Source: Fidelibacterota bacterium
Lineage (GTDB): Bacteria; Fidelibacterota; UBA2242
Direction: 5' to 3'
NCBI GenBank assembly: GCA_030655795.1
Contig: JAUSPJ010000182.1
Span: 1 to 10,625, forward strand
DNA: 10,625 bases
Made by a program: the position numbers and the translations under genes. Of this stretch, positions 1 through 6,290 are shown piece by piece. The notes beneath the pieces were generated by a model, which did not search any database, had not been told where the DNA came from, and saw only the letters and a program-made list of their open reading frames with translations. The stretch's first letter is position 1, and each line of letters starts with the position of its first letter.

Positions 1-1242
1 GACGCCAAGCGCCAGATCATTGAAACCCTTGGGGGCGTCATTGAGAGTGAATTTATTGACCAGATTATCGAACGGTCCGGCGAAGTGACAACCGATGACG
101 CCTTTACGAGTTCCCGGATCAAGGTCGTTTCCCGCAATATCATCTCCGTAACTCCGGATGACGTATTTATCGAGGAGTGGAAAATGAAGGACGGTTTCAA
201 GTCCCGGATTGAGTACCAGGCTTTTGTGACGGTCCCCTTTTCCGAAGAGCGTCACAAACAGTTTATGGCGGAACTGATCAATGAAACCGTTACATTGGGC
301 GAAAGTCGCTTTAGTGAATCAATGGAAATTGCACGGAAAGGGCAGATTACACTGGCGCTGGACCAGATCAATACAATTCAGTCGAACGTCCTGCCTATGA
401 CGCGTTTTACCGGGCTGTCACCACAGGAAATGACCCTGTTGAATGGTTTTAAAGAGAAACTGTCAGCGATCATGCAACAGATACCGGCCAGTATCCGCAT
501 CGAAGGAAGCGGGGCCAACCAGCCGGCCAAATTGGGCTTACCGTTGCCCGAACCACTGGTTCTGTCCGTTTACTGGGTCGATGGCGATCAGCGCTTTCCG
601 CTGCCCGACCTGGATGTGGATTTCGATGTATTACGAGGCAAAGCTGTTCTGGAGGCCCGGCAGAAAACCGATCAAACGGGCATCGCAAAATGCAACGTGA
701 AAAAACTGGCATCGGCCGGAAATGTGGATATTCGCGCCACGGTCCATTTTCCGGAAGAACTAAATATAACGAAAAATCAAATTACCTTTTCCCTGCTGCC
801 GGATAACCGGATCATGGTAAAAATTATCGAAAAGAATCTCGATCAGCCGGTAGAGATTTCGTACCTGGAAAATGCGCTGCTGGAAAAAATGACAGCAGCG
901 GGCTTTACGGTCCAGGAGAATAATCCTTTTAATCAGCTGAGCGAAAACGATGTGAATGCAGCACCGGAAAAAATTGCCGAGATGGTCGGCATCTCCGGTG
1001 CGGACCTGGTTGTTCTGGGGACAATTTTTTCGGGACCGACGAATAGAATCCAGGACGGGTTTTTCTTTGCCCGGGCCAGGGGTACGCTGAAAATCTACAA
1101 TATTCAGCAGAAAACCGTTGTGGGTAACTATATGATCGATGATAAAAACGCCGGTAATTCTGAAGAAGCCGCCGGAATCCGGGCCATTCAGAAAGTCAGC
1201 GATAAACTGATTGAACAGGCGCTAAAAGAAATGGGATTATAA
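1..1242 (+). CDS. LPP20/CsgG-FlgT-like envelope protein, 5'-truncated by window edge
   Basis: The reading frame is open from base 1 to a TAA at 1240-1242, giving 413 codons here, so the true start lies upstream. A GTG at 85 is in frame, but the 28 codons before it continue the same domain, so it is not the start. Residues about 1-85 (DAKRQIIETLGGVIESEF, then a strand-rich part ending in YQAFVTVPFS) resemble the LPP20-type lipoprotein domain. Residues about 85-160 look helical. Residues about 180-265 are strand-rich with a TDQTGIAKCNVK turn, as in bacterial Ig-like modules. Residues about 278-413 (GADLVVLGTIFSGP, then TLKIYNIQQKTVVGNY and an Ala-rich helix) resemble the CsgG/FlgT C-terminal fold. 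Any signal peptide or lipobox would be in the missing part. An envelope or secretion-accessory role is inferred from these resemblances only. It converges on the radical SAM gene with 5 bp between stop codons. Confidence 0.72.
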   Translation, partial: DAKRQIIETLGGVIESEFIDQIIERSGEVTTDDAFTSSRIKVVSRNIISVTPDDVFIEEWKMKDGFKSRIEYQAFVTVPFSEERHKQFMAELINETVTLGESRFSESMEIARKGQITLALDQINTIQSNVLPMTRFTGLSPQEMTLLNGFKEKLSAIMQQIPASIRIEGSGANQPAKLGLPLPEPLVLSVYWVDGDQRFPLPDLDVDFDVLRGKAVLEARQKTDQTGIAKCNVKKLASAGNVDIRATVHFPEELNITKNQITFSLLPDNRIMVKIIEKNLDQPVEISYLENALLEKMTAAGFTVQENNPFNQLSENDVNAAPEKIAEMVGISGADLVVLGTIFSGPTNRIQDGFFFARARGTLKIYNIQQKTVVGNYMIDDKNAGNSEEAAGIRAIQKVSDKLIEQALKEMGL

Positions 1243-1247
1243 TTTCG

Positions 1248-2885
1248 CTAATATAAATAGCTTAAATTTTTTGAAGAGAAACTGAGAAAAAGCCTGATTG
1301 GTTCCCCGTCAACTTTTTCCACTACTAGAGGGTATTGACCCCCTATTTTCTTGCCGGTTCCGTAAATCTTACCAGTCTGTTTTAATAATTCTAACAGCGC
1401 AAATCCCAGGGTGATCTGGCTCTGTTTACCCGAGAGATCGGGTGGGATGATAATTGCATCATCTTCAATTCTATACTCTGAAGGCTGATAATGATATTCT
1501 TTTATTGCTTTCAGAAAGTTGATGATCCGGCAGATGCGGAACAGGGTCATGGCCGCCGTCCGTGAAAACTCCGGACGTTCGTAAGGGAAATAGCTGGATC
1601 GGTAGCAGCGGGGTGATTTGGGAATTTTTGATTCTTTTTGCAATTGACCAAAAATCGGTGTGCCGGGAACGAGATAAAACAGCGAGGGGCCGATCAGTAC
1701 CGGCAGATTCGCTAGAAAGAAAATGGATTTGAGATTATCTTCAACTGTATCACCGGGAAGGCCGATGATCAGGTAGGCCGTGACCTTCAATCCGATCCGG
1801 TGAGCCGCTTCGACAATGTCGGTAAATTGCCGGGTGTCAAACGGCCGTTTCAGGGCGTCCTGGCGGGTTTGATCGGGCGTGACAAGTGACAGGTTGATTC
1901 CCGAAAAACCGGCCTGCTTCATTTTTTCCAGGATCGTTTCATCAAGATTGCTGGCGGTGATGCCGTTCATTGCCTGGAACGACAGGTCGTAACTGGAAAA
2001 TCTCGCAATAATCCTGTCCAGTAGTTGGTTCAGCCAGCGGCTGTTGCCGCCGAAATGATCGTCTTCGAAATCAAAGGACCGGAAACCCAGCTGAATTTTA
2101 TCATCCAGTCCCGCAAGGACATGATCCACAGAGCGCAGGCGGTATTTCGTGCCGAATACCTGGTAAATAGAGCAGAATTCACAGCGATAGACACATCCCC
2201 GGCTGGCCATGAGCATAGCGTGGTGTTTTCCGTTTAATGTATATTCCGGTGTTCCGGGGATAGAGTAATCGGGAAACGATAACTGGTCGATATCGTCGAT
2301 AATATCAACCGGATTTCTATAAATATTACCGCCATTTTGCCAGACTAAATTTGGAACAGCCGCGAAATCAGGCTGCGCCTGTTCCAGTTCGTCCAGTAAA
2401 CGATTACAGGCGATTTCACCCTCGCCCTGAATAATGAAATCGGTGCCGGCGTTGAAAAATTCAGAAGAATGAAACATGGCGCCGGAACCGCCGGCAATGA
2501 TGCTTGACTGTTTATTCTTTTGCCGAATGAGCGTGATGACCTCCAGGGCTTCATGGATATAGGCGCTGAACAGCGCGGAAATCAGGAAAACATCGGCATC
2601 TTCCGGAATCAGCCGGGCTATATCGTTTGCCTGTGTTCCGTACCGCGAATAGGATTTGTAGAGTGAAAACGGCGAGGCGTCATTGGGACGATAAAAGGCG
2701 GAAACATCCGCTAACTCTTCCGGGAGTGCGGCCCGGTGGGGTTTCGGGTGTCGGAGATCGAGCAAGCTGACCTTGTGTTTTGCTTTCAGTGATGCGCCGA
2801 TTGACAGCAGGCCCAGGGGAATGTTGCGGATCGGGGTGGCGTAAAAATCGTCGATGAGCGGCTGAACCAGGCAAACATGAAACAT
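1248..2885 (-). CDS. B12-binding-domain radical SAM protein
   Basis: This complete 545-residue protein starts at ATG 2885-2883 and ends at TAG 1250-1248. Residues about 1-170 form a Rossmann-like cobalamin-binding-type domain: the N-terminus VCLVQPLIDDFYATPIRNIP and, later, AGGSGAMFH followed by GTDFIIQGEGE, as in BchE/P-methylase-type enzymes. The DxHxxG motif of base-off cobalamin binders is not evident; the matching region reads DLRHPKP. The radical SAM core follows with C231-x3-C235-x2-C238 (SRGCVYRCEFCS), which should hold a 4Fe-4S cluster and cleave S-adenosylmethionine, and a later YLIIGLPGDTVEDN motif at about 371-384. The tail of about 110 residues is not recognised. The substrate is unknown: the family includes methylases, cyclases and tailoring enzymes, and no pathway neighbours are present to narrow it. 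No strong Shine-Dalgarno precedes the ATG, but the start fits the expected N-terminal strand of the domain. Confidence 0.88.
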   Translation of the reverse strand: MFHVCLVQPLIDDFYATPIRNIPLGLLSIGASLKAKHKVSLLDLRHPKPHRAALPEELADVSAFYRPNDASPFSLYKSYSRYGTQANDIARLIPEDADVFLISALFSAYIHEALEVITLIRQKNKQSSIIAGGSGAMFHSSEFFNAGTDFIIQGEGEIACNRLLDELEQAQPDFAAVPNLVWQNGGNIYRNPVDIIDDIDQLSFPDYSIPGTPEYTLNGKHHAMLMASRGCVYRCEFCSIYQVFGTKYRLRSVDHVLAGLDDKIQLGFRSFDFEDDHFGGNSRWLNQLLDRIIARFSSYDLSFQAMNGITASNLDETILEKMKQAGFSGINLSLVTPDQTRQDALKRPFDTRQFTDIVEAAHRIGLKVTAYLIIGLPGDTVEDNLKSIFFLANLPVLIGPSLFYLVPGTPIFGQLQKESKIPKSPRCYRSSYFPYERPEFSRTAAMTLFRICRIINFLKAIKEYHYQPSEYRIEDDAIIIPPDLSGKQSQITLGFALLELLKQTGKIYGTGKKIGGQYPLVVEKVDGEPIRLFLSFSSKNLSYLY

Positions 2886-2935
2886 GTCCGAATCTGCAGG
2901 ATTCTCAGGGAACTTACAAGATTCAATTGCAAAGG

Positions 2936-2982
2936 TGTCGGATTACCATGAGCATATCTGTTAATAAATGTAATCGCCGACA
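2936..2982. other. Imperfect inverted repeat upstream of the radical SAM gene
   Basis: TGTCGG-ATTAC (2936-2946) pairs with GTAAT-cg-CCGACA (2970-2982): 11 paired positions, a 2-nt bulge and a 23-nt loop. It lies in the 189-bp gap between the toxin stop codon and the radical SAM start, about 50-100 bases upstream of the latter on the minus strand. No T-run follows it in the minus direction, so it does not look like a standard terminator. It could be an operator, a processed hairpin or chance. The rest of the gap shows no gene and no clear promoter. Confidence 0.3.
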
Positions 2983-3074
2983 TTTTAAAATCAGCGAAAA
3001 TGTTCCGGCGTGTTTGCGTGACCGATGAGGAGGGGGCGTTTGTAACAGGTTATTTTCTATTTGATCGGTGTACA

Positions 3075-3878
3075 TTAATATTTCAATTTCCTTAAATGTC
3101 TCATCGTTTCTCTTAGCACCCGATCAAAGTCCGGCAAATCCTGAATTTGTTCATTCAGTGATTTTTGCCACCTTCCTTTGTATTGTGGCAATCGTTGTTC
3201 TAACTTCTCAGGAAAGTCGGAAGGATTCAATCCTTTGCTCAAGCATTTATTGTTGAATTCATTCACATAAAAATCAATATCAATTCCATGCACCTCCAGT
3301 AAATACCAGATGTCGTAGAAATCACGGGCTTGCATGCGTTGCATGACCGAACGCATTTTTTCAATTAATACTTCTTCCAGAGGGTAGCATAGTAGTTGGT
3401 GCCCCTCCTGATCAGTATAAGCTAATAGAACAGCGTGGAGGGCGGGCTTAAATTCAAGTTGTTCTTTTCTCGAAATGTCTACTTTTACCCGCTTGTTGGC
3501 TTTAATACCACCCAATGGACCAATATAACTTATGTAGAAATTTATCCCACCCTCTTCATGCTCATTATTGTCTATTATCTCCAGTGGAATATTTGCTTCC
3601 TCTTTGATGTATTCAAAGACTTCTTCAAACCAATGAAAAATCTGTTTATTGGTGATTTCATCATCCAGCAAGGTGAAATCCAGATCCTCTGAAAAGCGAT
3701 AGTTTTCGAAATATACTTTCTTTAAAACAGTTCCTCCTTTGAATACTATGGCTTTTGAAAGTTGTTCATGTTGCGCAATTCCCTGTAAAATCCAGCAAAG
3801 TGCATAATCCTTTTCTATCTGTTGGTCGCGAACACCAACGTCACGGGCTTTTTGCTGTATTTCATCTGGTTTGATCAT
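3075..3878 (-). CDS. abiEii: AbiEii-family nucleotidyltransferase toxin
   Basis: This 267-residue protein is the toxin half of a type IV toxin-antitoxin (AbiE abortive-infection) pair and belongs to the DNA polymerase beta-like nucleotidyltransferase superfamily. The nucleotidyltransferase signature is intact: FKGGT at 46-50, RFSEDLDF at 61-68 with the metal-binding pair D65/D67, and a likely third carboxylate D134 in VKVDIS. The family's C-terminal motif also appears as EKMRSVMQRMQARDFYDIWYL (about 173-193, with K174, R181, R185, D186 and D189). Length and motifs suggest a full, active enzyme. Relatives transfer nucleotides to RNA, in some cases to tRNA ends, or bind GTP; the target here cannot be read from sequence. 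The start ATG overlaps the antitoxin TGA by 4 bp (3875-3878), implying translational coupling with the antitoxin made first. The DNA is AT-rich relative to the neighbours. Confidence 0.9.
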   Translation of the reverse strand: MIKPDEIQQKARDVGVRDQQIEKDYALCWILQGIAQHEQLSKAIVFKGGTVLKKVYFENYRFSEDLDFTLLDDEITNKQIFHWFEEVFEYIKEEANIPLEIIDNNEHEEGGINFYISYIGPLGGIKANKRVKVDISRKEQLEFKPALHAVLLAYTDQEGHQLLCYPLEEVLIEKMRSVMQRMQARDFYDIWYLLEVHGIDIDFYVNEFNNKCLSKGLNPSDFPEKLEQRLPQYKGRWQKSLNEQIQDLPDFDRVLRETMRHLRKLKY

Positions 3879-4696
3879 GTATAAACCGCAGATTTAATGG
3901 TTTCGGTTTCTAAGTTTTGCTGAATGCTCCAGCGACTTATCATTTTTCCTGTTTTTGGAAGTTCCGTATCCAGCACCACATATGAGGCTGTTTTAACTTT
4001 TTGAAGTTCATCAATGATGTTAGAATCTATTTGCAGTAATTCTAAAAGAAATCCAAGCCGTTTTATAACAGATTGTGAATTGAACTTATGGGTATAGTCT
4101 AAAAGTCTAGCATGCTTGATTTTGTCTCTTGACAGATAGATAGCTCGTGCTATTTCAACAATACCTCCAGCGTAATCGGGTTTGAACAAGCAATCAATGA
4201 TTGTTTTTTCAAGATCAGAGCAAATAACTTTATGAAAATTGTCAATCCATGTTTTTTTAGCCCCAAAGAAGTGCTTTTCATTATGGTAAATAAACTGGAA
4301 TGGAATGTTCTTAATCTTGATAATTGAAGGTCGTATTTGCTTTGAAACTACAATCTGCTCTTTTAAGGATGGCTGAGTGATCAGGTTATGAATCTGCAAG
4401 GCTGAATAGTAAGCAATATAGTGATTTGCATTCTTTACCAGGTGTTCAGTTATCAAATGCCAATCAGGCATAAAGGATTCTGCATTCTGTTCGTATGGGA
4501 TGATGTAATATAATCCCCTTTTCAATCGCATCAGAAGCCCTCTTTTGGTCATGTCACTGAGCAATTCTTTTAGGGCGCTTTTACTTGATTGGGGTAACGC
4601 CTTGATAGCTCCGGCATAGTTAAAACAATCCTTTTTCTGCTCATTAAAGTAGGACAGAAGTTCATTGGATTGTATTGATATGTATTTATGCTTCAT
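3875..4696 (-). CDS. abiEi: AbiEi-family antitoxin, winged-helix transcriptional repressor
   Basis: This 273-residue protein is the antitoxin partner and first gene of the pair. Residues about 1-75 form a winged helix-turn-helix: the helices up to ALKELLSDMTKRGLLMRLKR are followed by the wing strand GLYYII. The remainder matches the AbiEi C-terminal domain, with NHYIAYYSALQIHNLIT at about 91-107 and SDLEKTIIDCLFKPDYAGG at about 160-178. In characterised AbiE systems this domain neutralises the toxin without forming a stable complex, and the winged helix represses the operon by binding paired inverted repeats. Two such repeats flank the promoter here. The ATG at 4696-4694 has no Shine-Dalgarno; instead, the near operator ends about 8 nt before it. 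The stop TGA at 3877-3875 overlaps the toxin start. Sampled lines have about 28% GC at 4021-4080 against about 63% at 7081-7140 in the ATPase genes. Confidence 0.87.
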   Translation of the reverse strand: MKHKYISIQSNELLSYFNEQKKDCFNYAGAIKALPQSSKSALKELLSDMTKRGLLMRLKRGLYYIIPYEQNAESFMPDWHLITEHLVKNANHYIAYYSALQIHNLITQPSLKEQIVVSKQIRPSIIKIKNIPFQFIYHNEKHFFGAKKTWIDNFHKVICSDLEKTIIDCLFKPDYAGGIVEIARAIYLSRDKIKHARLLDYTHKFNSQSVIKRLGFLLELLQIDSNIIDELQKVKTASYVVLDTELPKTGKMISRWSIQQNLETETIKSAVYT

Positions 4697-4704
4697 AGTG
4701 ATAA

Positions 4705-4723
4705 TGTCAGATTAAACCTGACT
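4705..4723. promoter_or_regulatory. Operator 1 (near, imperfect) of the abiE operon
   Basis: The sequence TGTCAGA-TTAAA-CCTGACT contains a GTCAG/CTGAC dyad. It matches operator 2 at the core TGTCAG, the AAACCTGAC half and a TGATA placed 5 nt after the 19-mer in both copies. It lies just downstream of the predicted -10 box, so it would fall in the first transcribed bases. It sits about 8 nt before the abiEi start codon, over the usual ribosome-binding position. Repressor binding here would block transcription, and in RNA the dyad could form a small hairpin. AbiEi as the binding protein is inferred from family knowledge. Confidence 0.72.
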
Positions 4724-4735
4724 GCAATGATACGA

Positions 4736-4764
4736 ATTATAATTTGTTTTGTTTTAAAAAACAA
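4736..4764 (-). promoter_or_regulatory. Sigma-70-type promoter of abiEi-abiEii
   Basis: On the minus strand, TTGTTT (4764-4759) is followed by exactly 17 bp and then a perfect TATAAT (4741-4736). The predicted transcription start is near 4729, giving a leader of about 33 nt to the abiEi ATG at 4696. The two inverted-repeat operators lie on either side of this promoter, one just downstream of the start point and one upstream of the -35 box. That is the geometry expected of a self-repressed toxin-antitoxin operon. Confidence 0.72.
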
Positions 4765-4791
4765 GAGGAATATTATCTTTTGTAGCATAAT

Positions 4792-4810
4792 TGTCAGGCC
4801 AAACCTGACA
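4792..4810. promoter_or_regulatory. Operator 2 (far, perfect palindrome) of the abiE operon
   Basis: TGTCAGG-CCAAA-CCTGACA is a perfect 7-bp inverted repeat with a 5-nt spacer, starting 87 bp from the start of operator 1. It lies upstream of the -35 box, about 28 bp from it. The flanking bases are also shared with operator 1: ATAA just before, and TGATA 5 nt after. As the better palindrome it may be the stronger site. With the imperfect copy, it suggests cooperative binding across the promoter, as reported for other AbiEi proteins. Confidence 0.7.
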
Positions 4811-4862
4811 TTAGTGATATAAACAATAACAAATCCAGGAAGCATAGGCAAAATTTGGCTTT

Positions 4863-4906
4863 TTTACAAAGCATGGGATCGGCAATGGTTTGTGCCGCTT
4901 TGTAAA
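4863..4906. repeat. Two-part palindrome TTTACAAAG...CTTTGTAAA
   Basis: The outer arms TTTACAAAG (4863-4871) and CTTTGTAAA (4898-4906) are perfect 9-bp inverted repeats. An inner pair, CGGCA (4880-4884) and TGCCG (4893-4897), encloses an 8-nt loop. The left side has an 8-nt unpaired stretch between the two stems, while the right side has none. As single-stranded DNA or RNA this gives a bulged hairpin of 14 pairs. It sits between the toxin-antitoxin control region and the ATPase promoter candidates. It could be a protein-binding site, a bidirectional transcription barrier or a remnant of a small palindromic repeat; I cannot tell which. Confidence 0.5.
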
Positions 4907-4971
4907 TGTGTGTCAAATGTGGGCTGGGAAAATACCGGGTAAGATGTTACAGAATCGTTACATGAACAACC

Positions 4972-5000
4972 TTGACAATCCTGAGTAAAGGGCTTAATTT
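4972..5000 (+). promoter_or_regulatory. Candidate promoter of the V-type ATPase operon
   Basis: A perfect TTGACA (4972-4977) is followed after 17 bp by TAATTT (4995-5000), which keeps the first, second and last bases of a -10 box. Transcription from here would give a long leader of nearly 190 nt before atpE. A second candidate nearer the gene is TATACT at 5096-5101, with a poor -35 match 17 bp upstream; it would give a leader of about 86 nt. Either or both could serve the operon. Confidence 0.38.
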
Positions 5001-5180
5001 TAGGCGCTTTTTAAGAATAGGACGTGATATTGAAGAATATTCAAAACCTATATTGTAAACCGACGTCCGGCCTTACGGATAGCAATTGCCCGGAATATAC
5101 TTTATAGAGTTATAAATATCATCAGAGACAATAGTCGCGGGGCTATGAAGATTTCTTACGTTTAGACAGAACCTTTGATA

Positions 5181-5186
5181 AAGGAG
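5181..5186 (+). promoter_or_regulatory. Shine-Dalgarno site of atpE
   Basis: AAGGAG lies 7 nt before the ATG at 5194 and is the strongest ribosome-binding site in the window. It fixes the start of the first operon gene and shows that the host uses classical ribosome-binding sites. Confidence 0.8.
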
Positions 5187-5193
5187 AGTTTGC

Positions 5194-5790
5194 ATGGAGT
5201 CAAAACTCGAGCATTTAATTGAAAAGATAAAAACCGACGGGATCGCAGAGGCCAGAAAATCTGCCGCTGAAATTACTGACATCGCCCGGAAAGAGGCCGA
5301 CGGTATTCTTAAAAAGGCCAAAGCCGACGGAGAGAAGATCATTGCCGATGCCGGGAAAGAGGCCGACAAACTAAAAGCCAACTCCGAAACGGCCCTGAAA
5401 CAGGCGTCCCGCGACACCGTTCTCGTTACCAAAGAAAAACTGCTGAAACTCTTTGATGCGGCGTTTAAAAAGGAACTGGGTTCAATGCTGTCGCCGGAAT
5501 TTGCCAAAGAACTGATTGTTAAAATCGTGGACAGTTGGGGTAAGGACAAGAACCTGGATATATTAGTTTCAGAAAAAGACCTGAAACAGTTGCAGGATTT
5601 GGTATTTGCACGGGGACGCGCCGGATTAAAGGACTCGGTTGCAATTAAGGTGGATAAGGGGATCTCCAAAGGGTTTCGCGTCGGTCTGAAAGACAACGAC
5701 GTCTATTACGATTTCACCGATGAAAGCATTGCTGAATTCCTGGGTGAGTTTCTGAATCCCGGTATTAGAGCGATATTAGACAAGGCCTGA
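5194..5790 (+). CDS. atpE: V/A-type ATPase subunit E (peripheral stalk)
   Basis: This 198-residue subunit of the peripheral stalk links the top of the A3B3 head to subunit I and resists rotation. Residues about 1-110 are a long charged, Ala/Lys/Glu-rich helix (repeats such as ARKEADGILKKAKADGEKI), as expected of the E-subunit coiled coil. Residues about 110-198 form the globular domain that caps the head, with GISKGFRVGLKDNDVYYDFT and the helical end AEFLGEFLNPGIRAIL. Length is normal for the family. It is the first operon gene, with a strong Shine-Dalgarno. Its TGA overlaps the next ATG by 1 bp (TGATG at 5788-5792). No gene for the usual stalk partner (G/H) precedes or follows it in the window. 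It should not be confused with F-type atpE, which encodes subunit c. Confidence 0.92.
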   Translation: MESKLEHLIEKIKTDGIAEARKSAAEITDIARKEADGILKKAKADGEKIIADAGKEADKLKANSETALKQASRDTVLVTKEKLLKLFDAAFKKELGSMLSPEFAKELIVKIVDSWGKDKNLDILVSEKDLKQLQDLVFARGRAGLKDSVAIKVDKGISKGFRVGLKDNDVYYDFTDESIAEFLGEFLNPGIRAILDKA

Positions 5791-6290
5791 TGGATAAATA
5801 TATCTACTTCGCCGCCCAGCTGCCGCTGCTGGTTTTTGATAAAGAACCGGCGCTCGGTATCGAAAAATTCCTCGAAGAAGGGCGGAAGTGGCTGAGCGAC
5901 AGCGATTTAAAATTACTCAGCGGCGTATCCATCAATGCCAGCGATCCCGCCAAACCTGATCCATCGGTTTTACGGGAATATAAATTATATGAATATACGC
6001 TGCGCAACGAACTGCTGCAGTACCGCCAATCCCTGAAAGCGCAGCAGGAACACAAGCCGCAGTTGTTTTCTCCGATGGTGCTGAAAGAGGGTAATCCGCT
6101 GGATGTGGAGAAGAAACTTCTGCAATTGCGCTGGCAGTTGATCGACGAACTGGAATTCGGGCATTATTCCGACATGGATTTTTTCGTTTTATACTATCTA
6201 AAACTGCAGATACTGCGGCGTTTACAGCAGTTTGACAAGGAAAAGGGCAAAGAAAAATTTTTAACATATACTGAAATGGCTTATGAATAA
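5790..6290 (+). CDS. DUF2764 family protein of V-type ATPase operon
   Basis: This 166-residue protein has an N-terminus typical of DUF2764, MDKYIYFAAQLPLLVFDKEP, followed by IEKFLEEGRKWLSDSDLKLL. That family sits between subunits E and A in Chlamydia- and Bacteroidota-type V-ATPase operons. No signal peptide or membrane segment is visible. The rest reads as amphipathic helices rich in Leu, Gln, Lys and Glu, including a basic stretch near LEKKLLQLRWQLIDELEFGH. From memory, many family members are longer than this one. Function is not established. Its fixed place in the operon, and the absence of a C-subunit gene, suggest a structural part linking head and rotor or stalk; this is inference. The start overlaps the atpE stop by 1 bp, with AAGG 4 nt upstream, and the end overlaps atpA by 8 bp, so it is translated in step with the ATPase subunits. 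Confidence 0.82.
   Translation: MDKYIYFAAQLPLLVFDKEPALGIEKFLEEGRKWLSDSDLKLLSGVSINASDPAKPDPSVLREYKLYEYTLRNELLQYRQSLKAQQEHKPQLFSPMVLKEGNPLDVEKKLLQLRWQLIDELEFGHYSDMDFFVLYYLKLQILRRLQQFDKEKGKEKFLTYTEMAYE

Larger units (their letters stand above)
4811..5193. other. Non-coding region between abiE control region and ATPase operon
   Basis: This roughly 380-bp stretch has no credible gene. It holds a palindrome at 4863-4906, a TTGACA-containing promoter candidate at 4972-5000, an alternative TATACT -10 box at 5096-5101 (a weak TTACGG lies 17 bp upstream at 5073-5078), a small TCCG/CGGA hairpin at 5066-5079, and the subunit E Shine-Dalgarno at 5181-5186. Only the reading frame opposite atpE extends into it, and that frame is a shadow. 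I see no tRNA, recognisable riboswitch or mobile-element end. Confidence 0.5.

Noticed and set aside
85..87. GTG at 85 as start of the first gene
   Set aside because: The frame is open to base 1 and the upstream residues continue the same helix of the LPP20-like domain.
1243..1290. Shared terminator between the convergent first two genes
   Set aside because: Only 5 bp separate the stop codons and I see no GC-rich stem followed by a T-run on either strand.
4945..4962. GTTACA direct repeat (GTTACA-5 nt-GTTACA) before the ATPase promoter
   Set aside because: Two short hexamers are weak evidence for a regulator site and no third copy was seen.
4800..5193. CRISPR, tRNA, riboswitch or insertion-sequence remnant in the long gap
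   Set aside because: There are no regularly spaced repeats, no cloverleaf, no recognisable riboswitch core and no transposase fragment.
5073..5696. Minus-strand open frame (207 codons) opposite atpE reaching into the upstream gap
   Set aside because: The Ser/Phe-rich, low-complexity translation mirrors the Ala/Lys/Glu-rich coiled coil of subunit E on the other strand.
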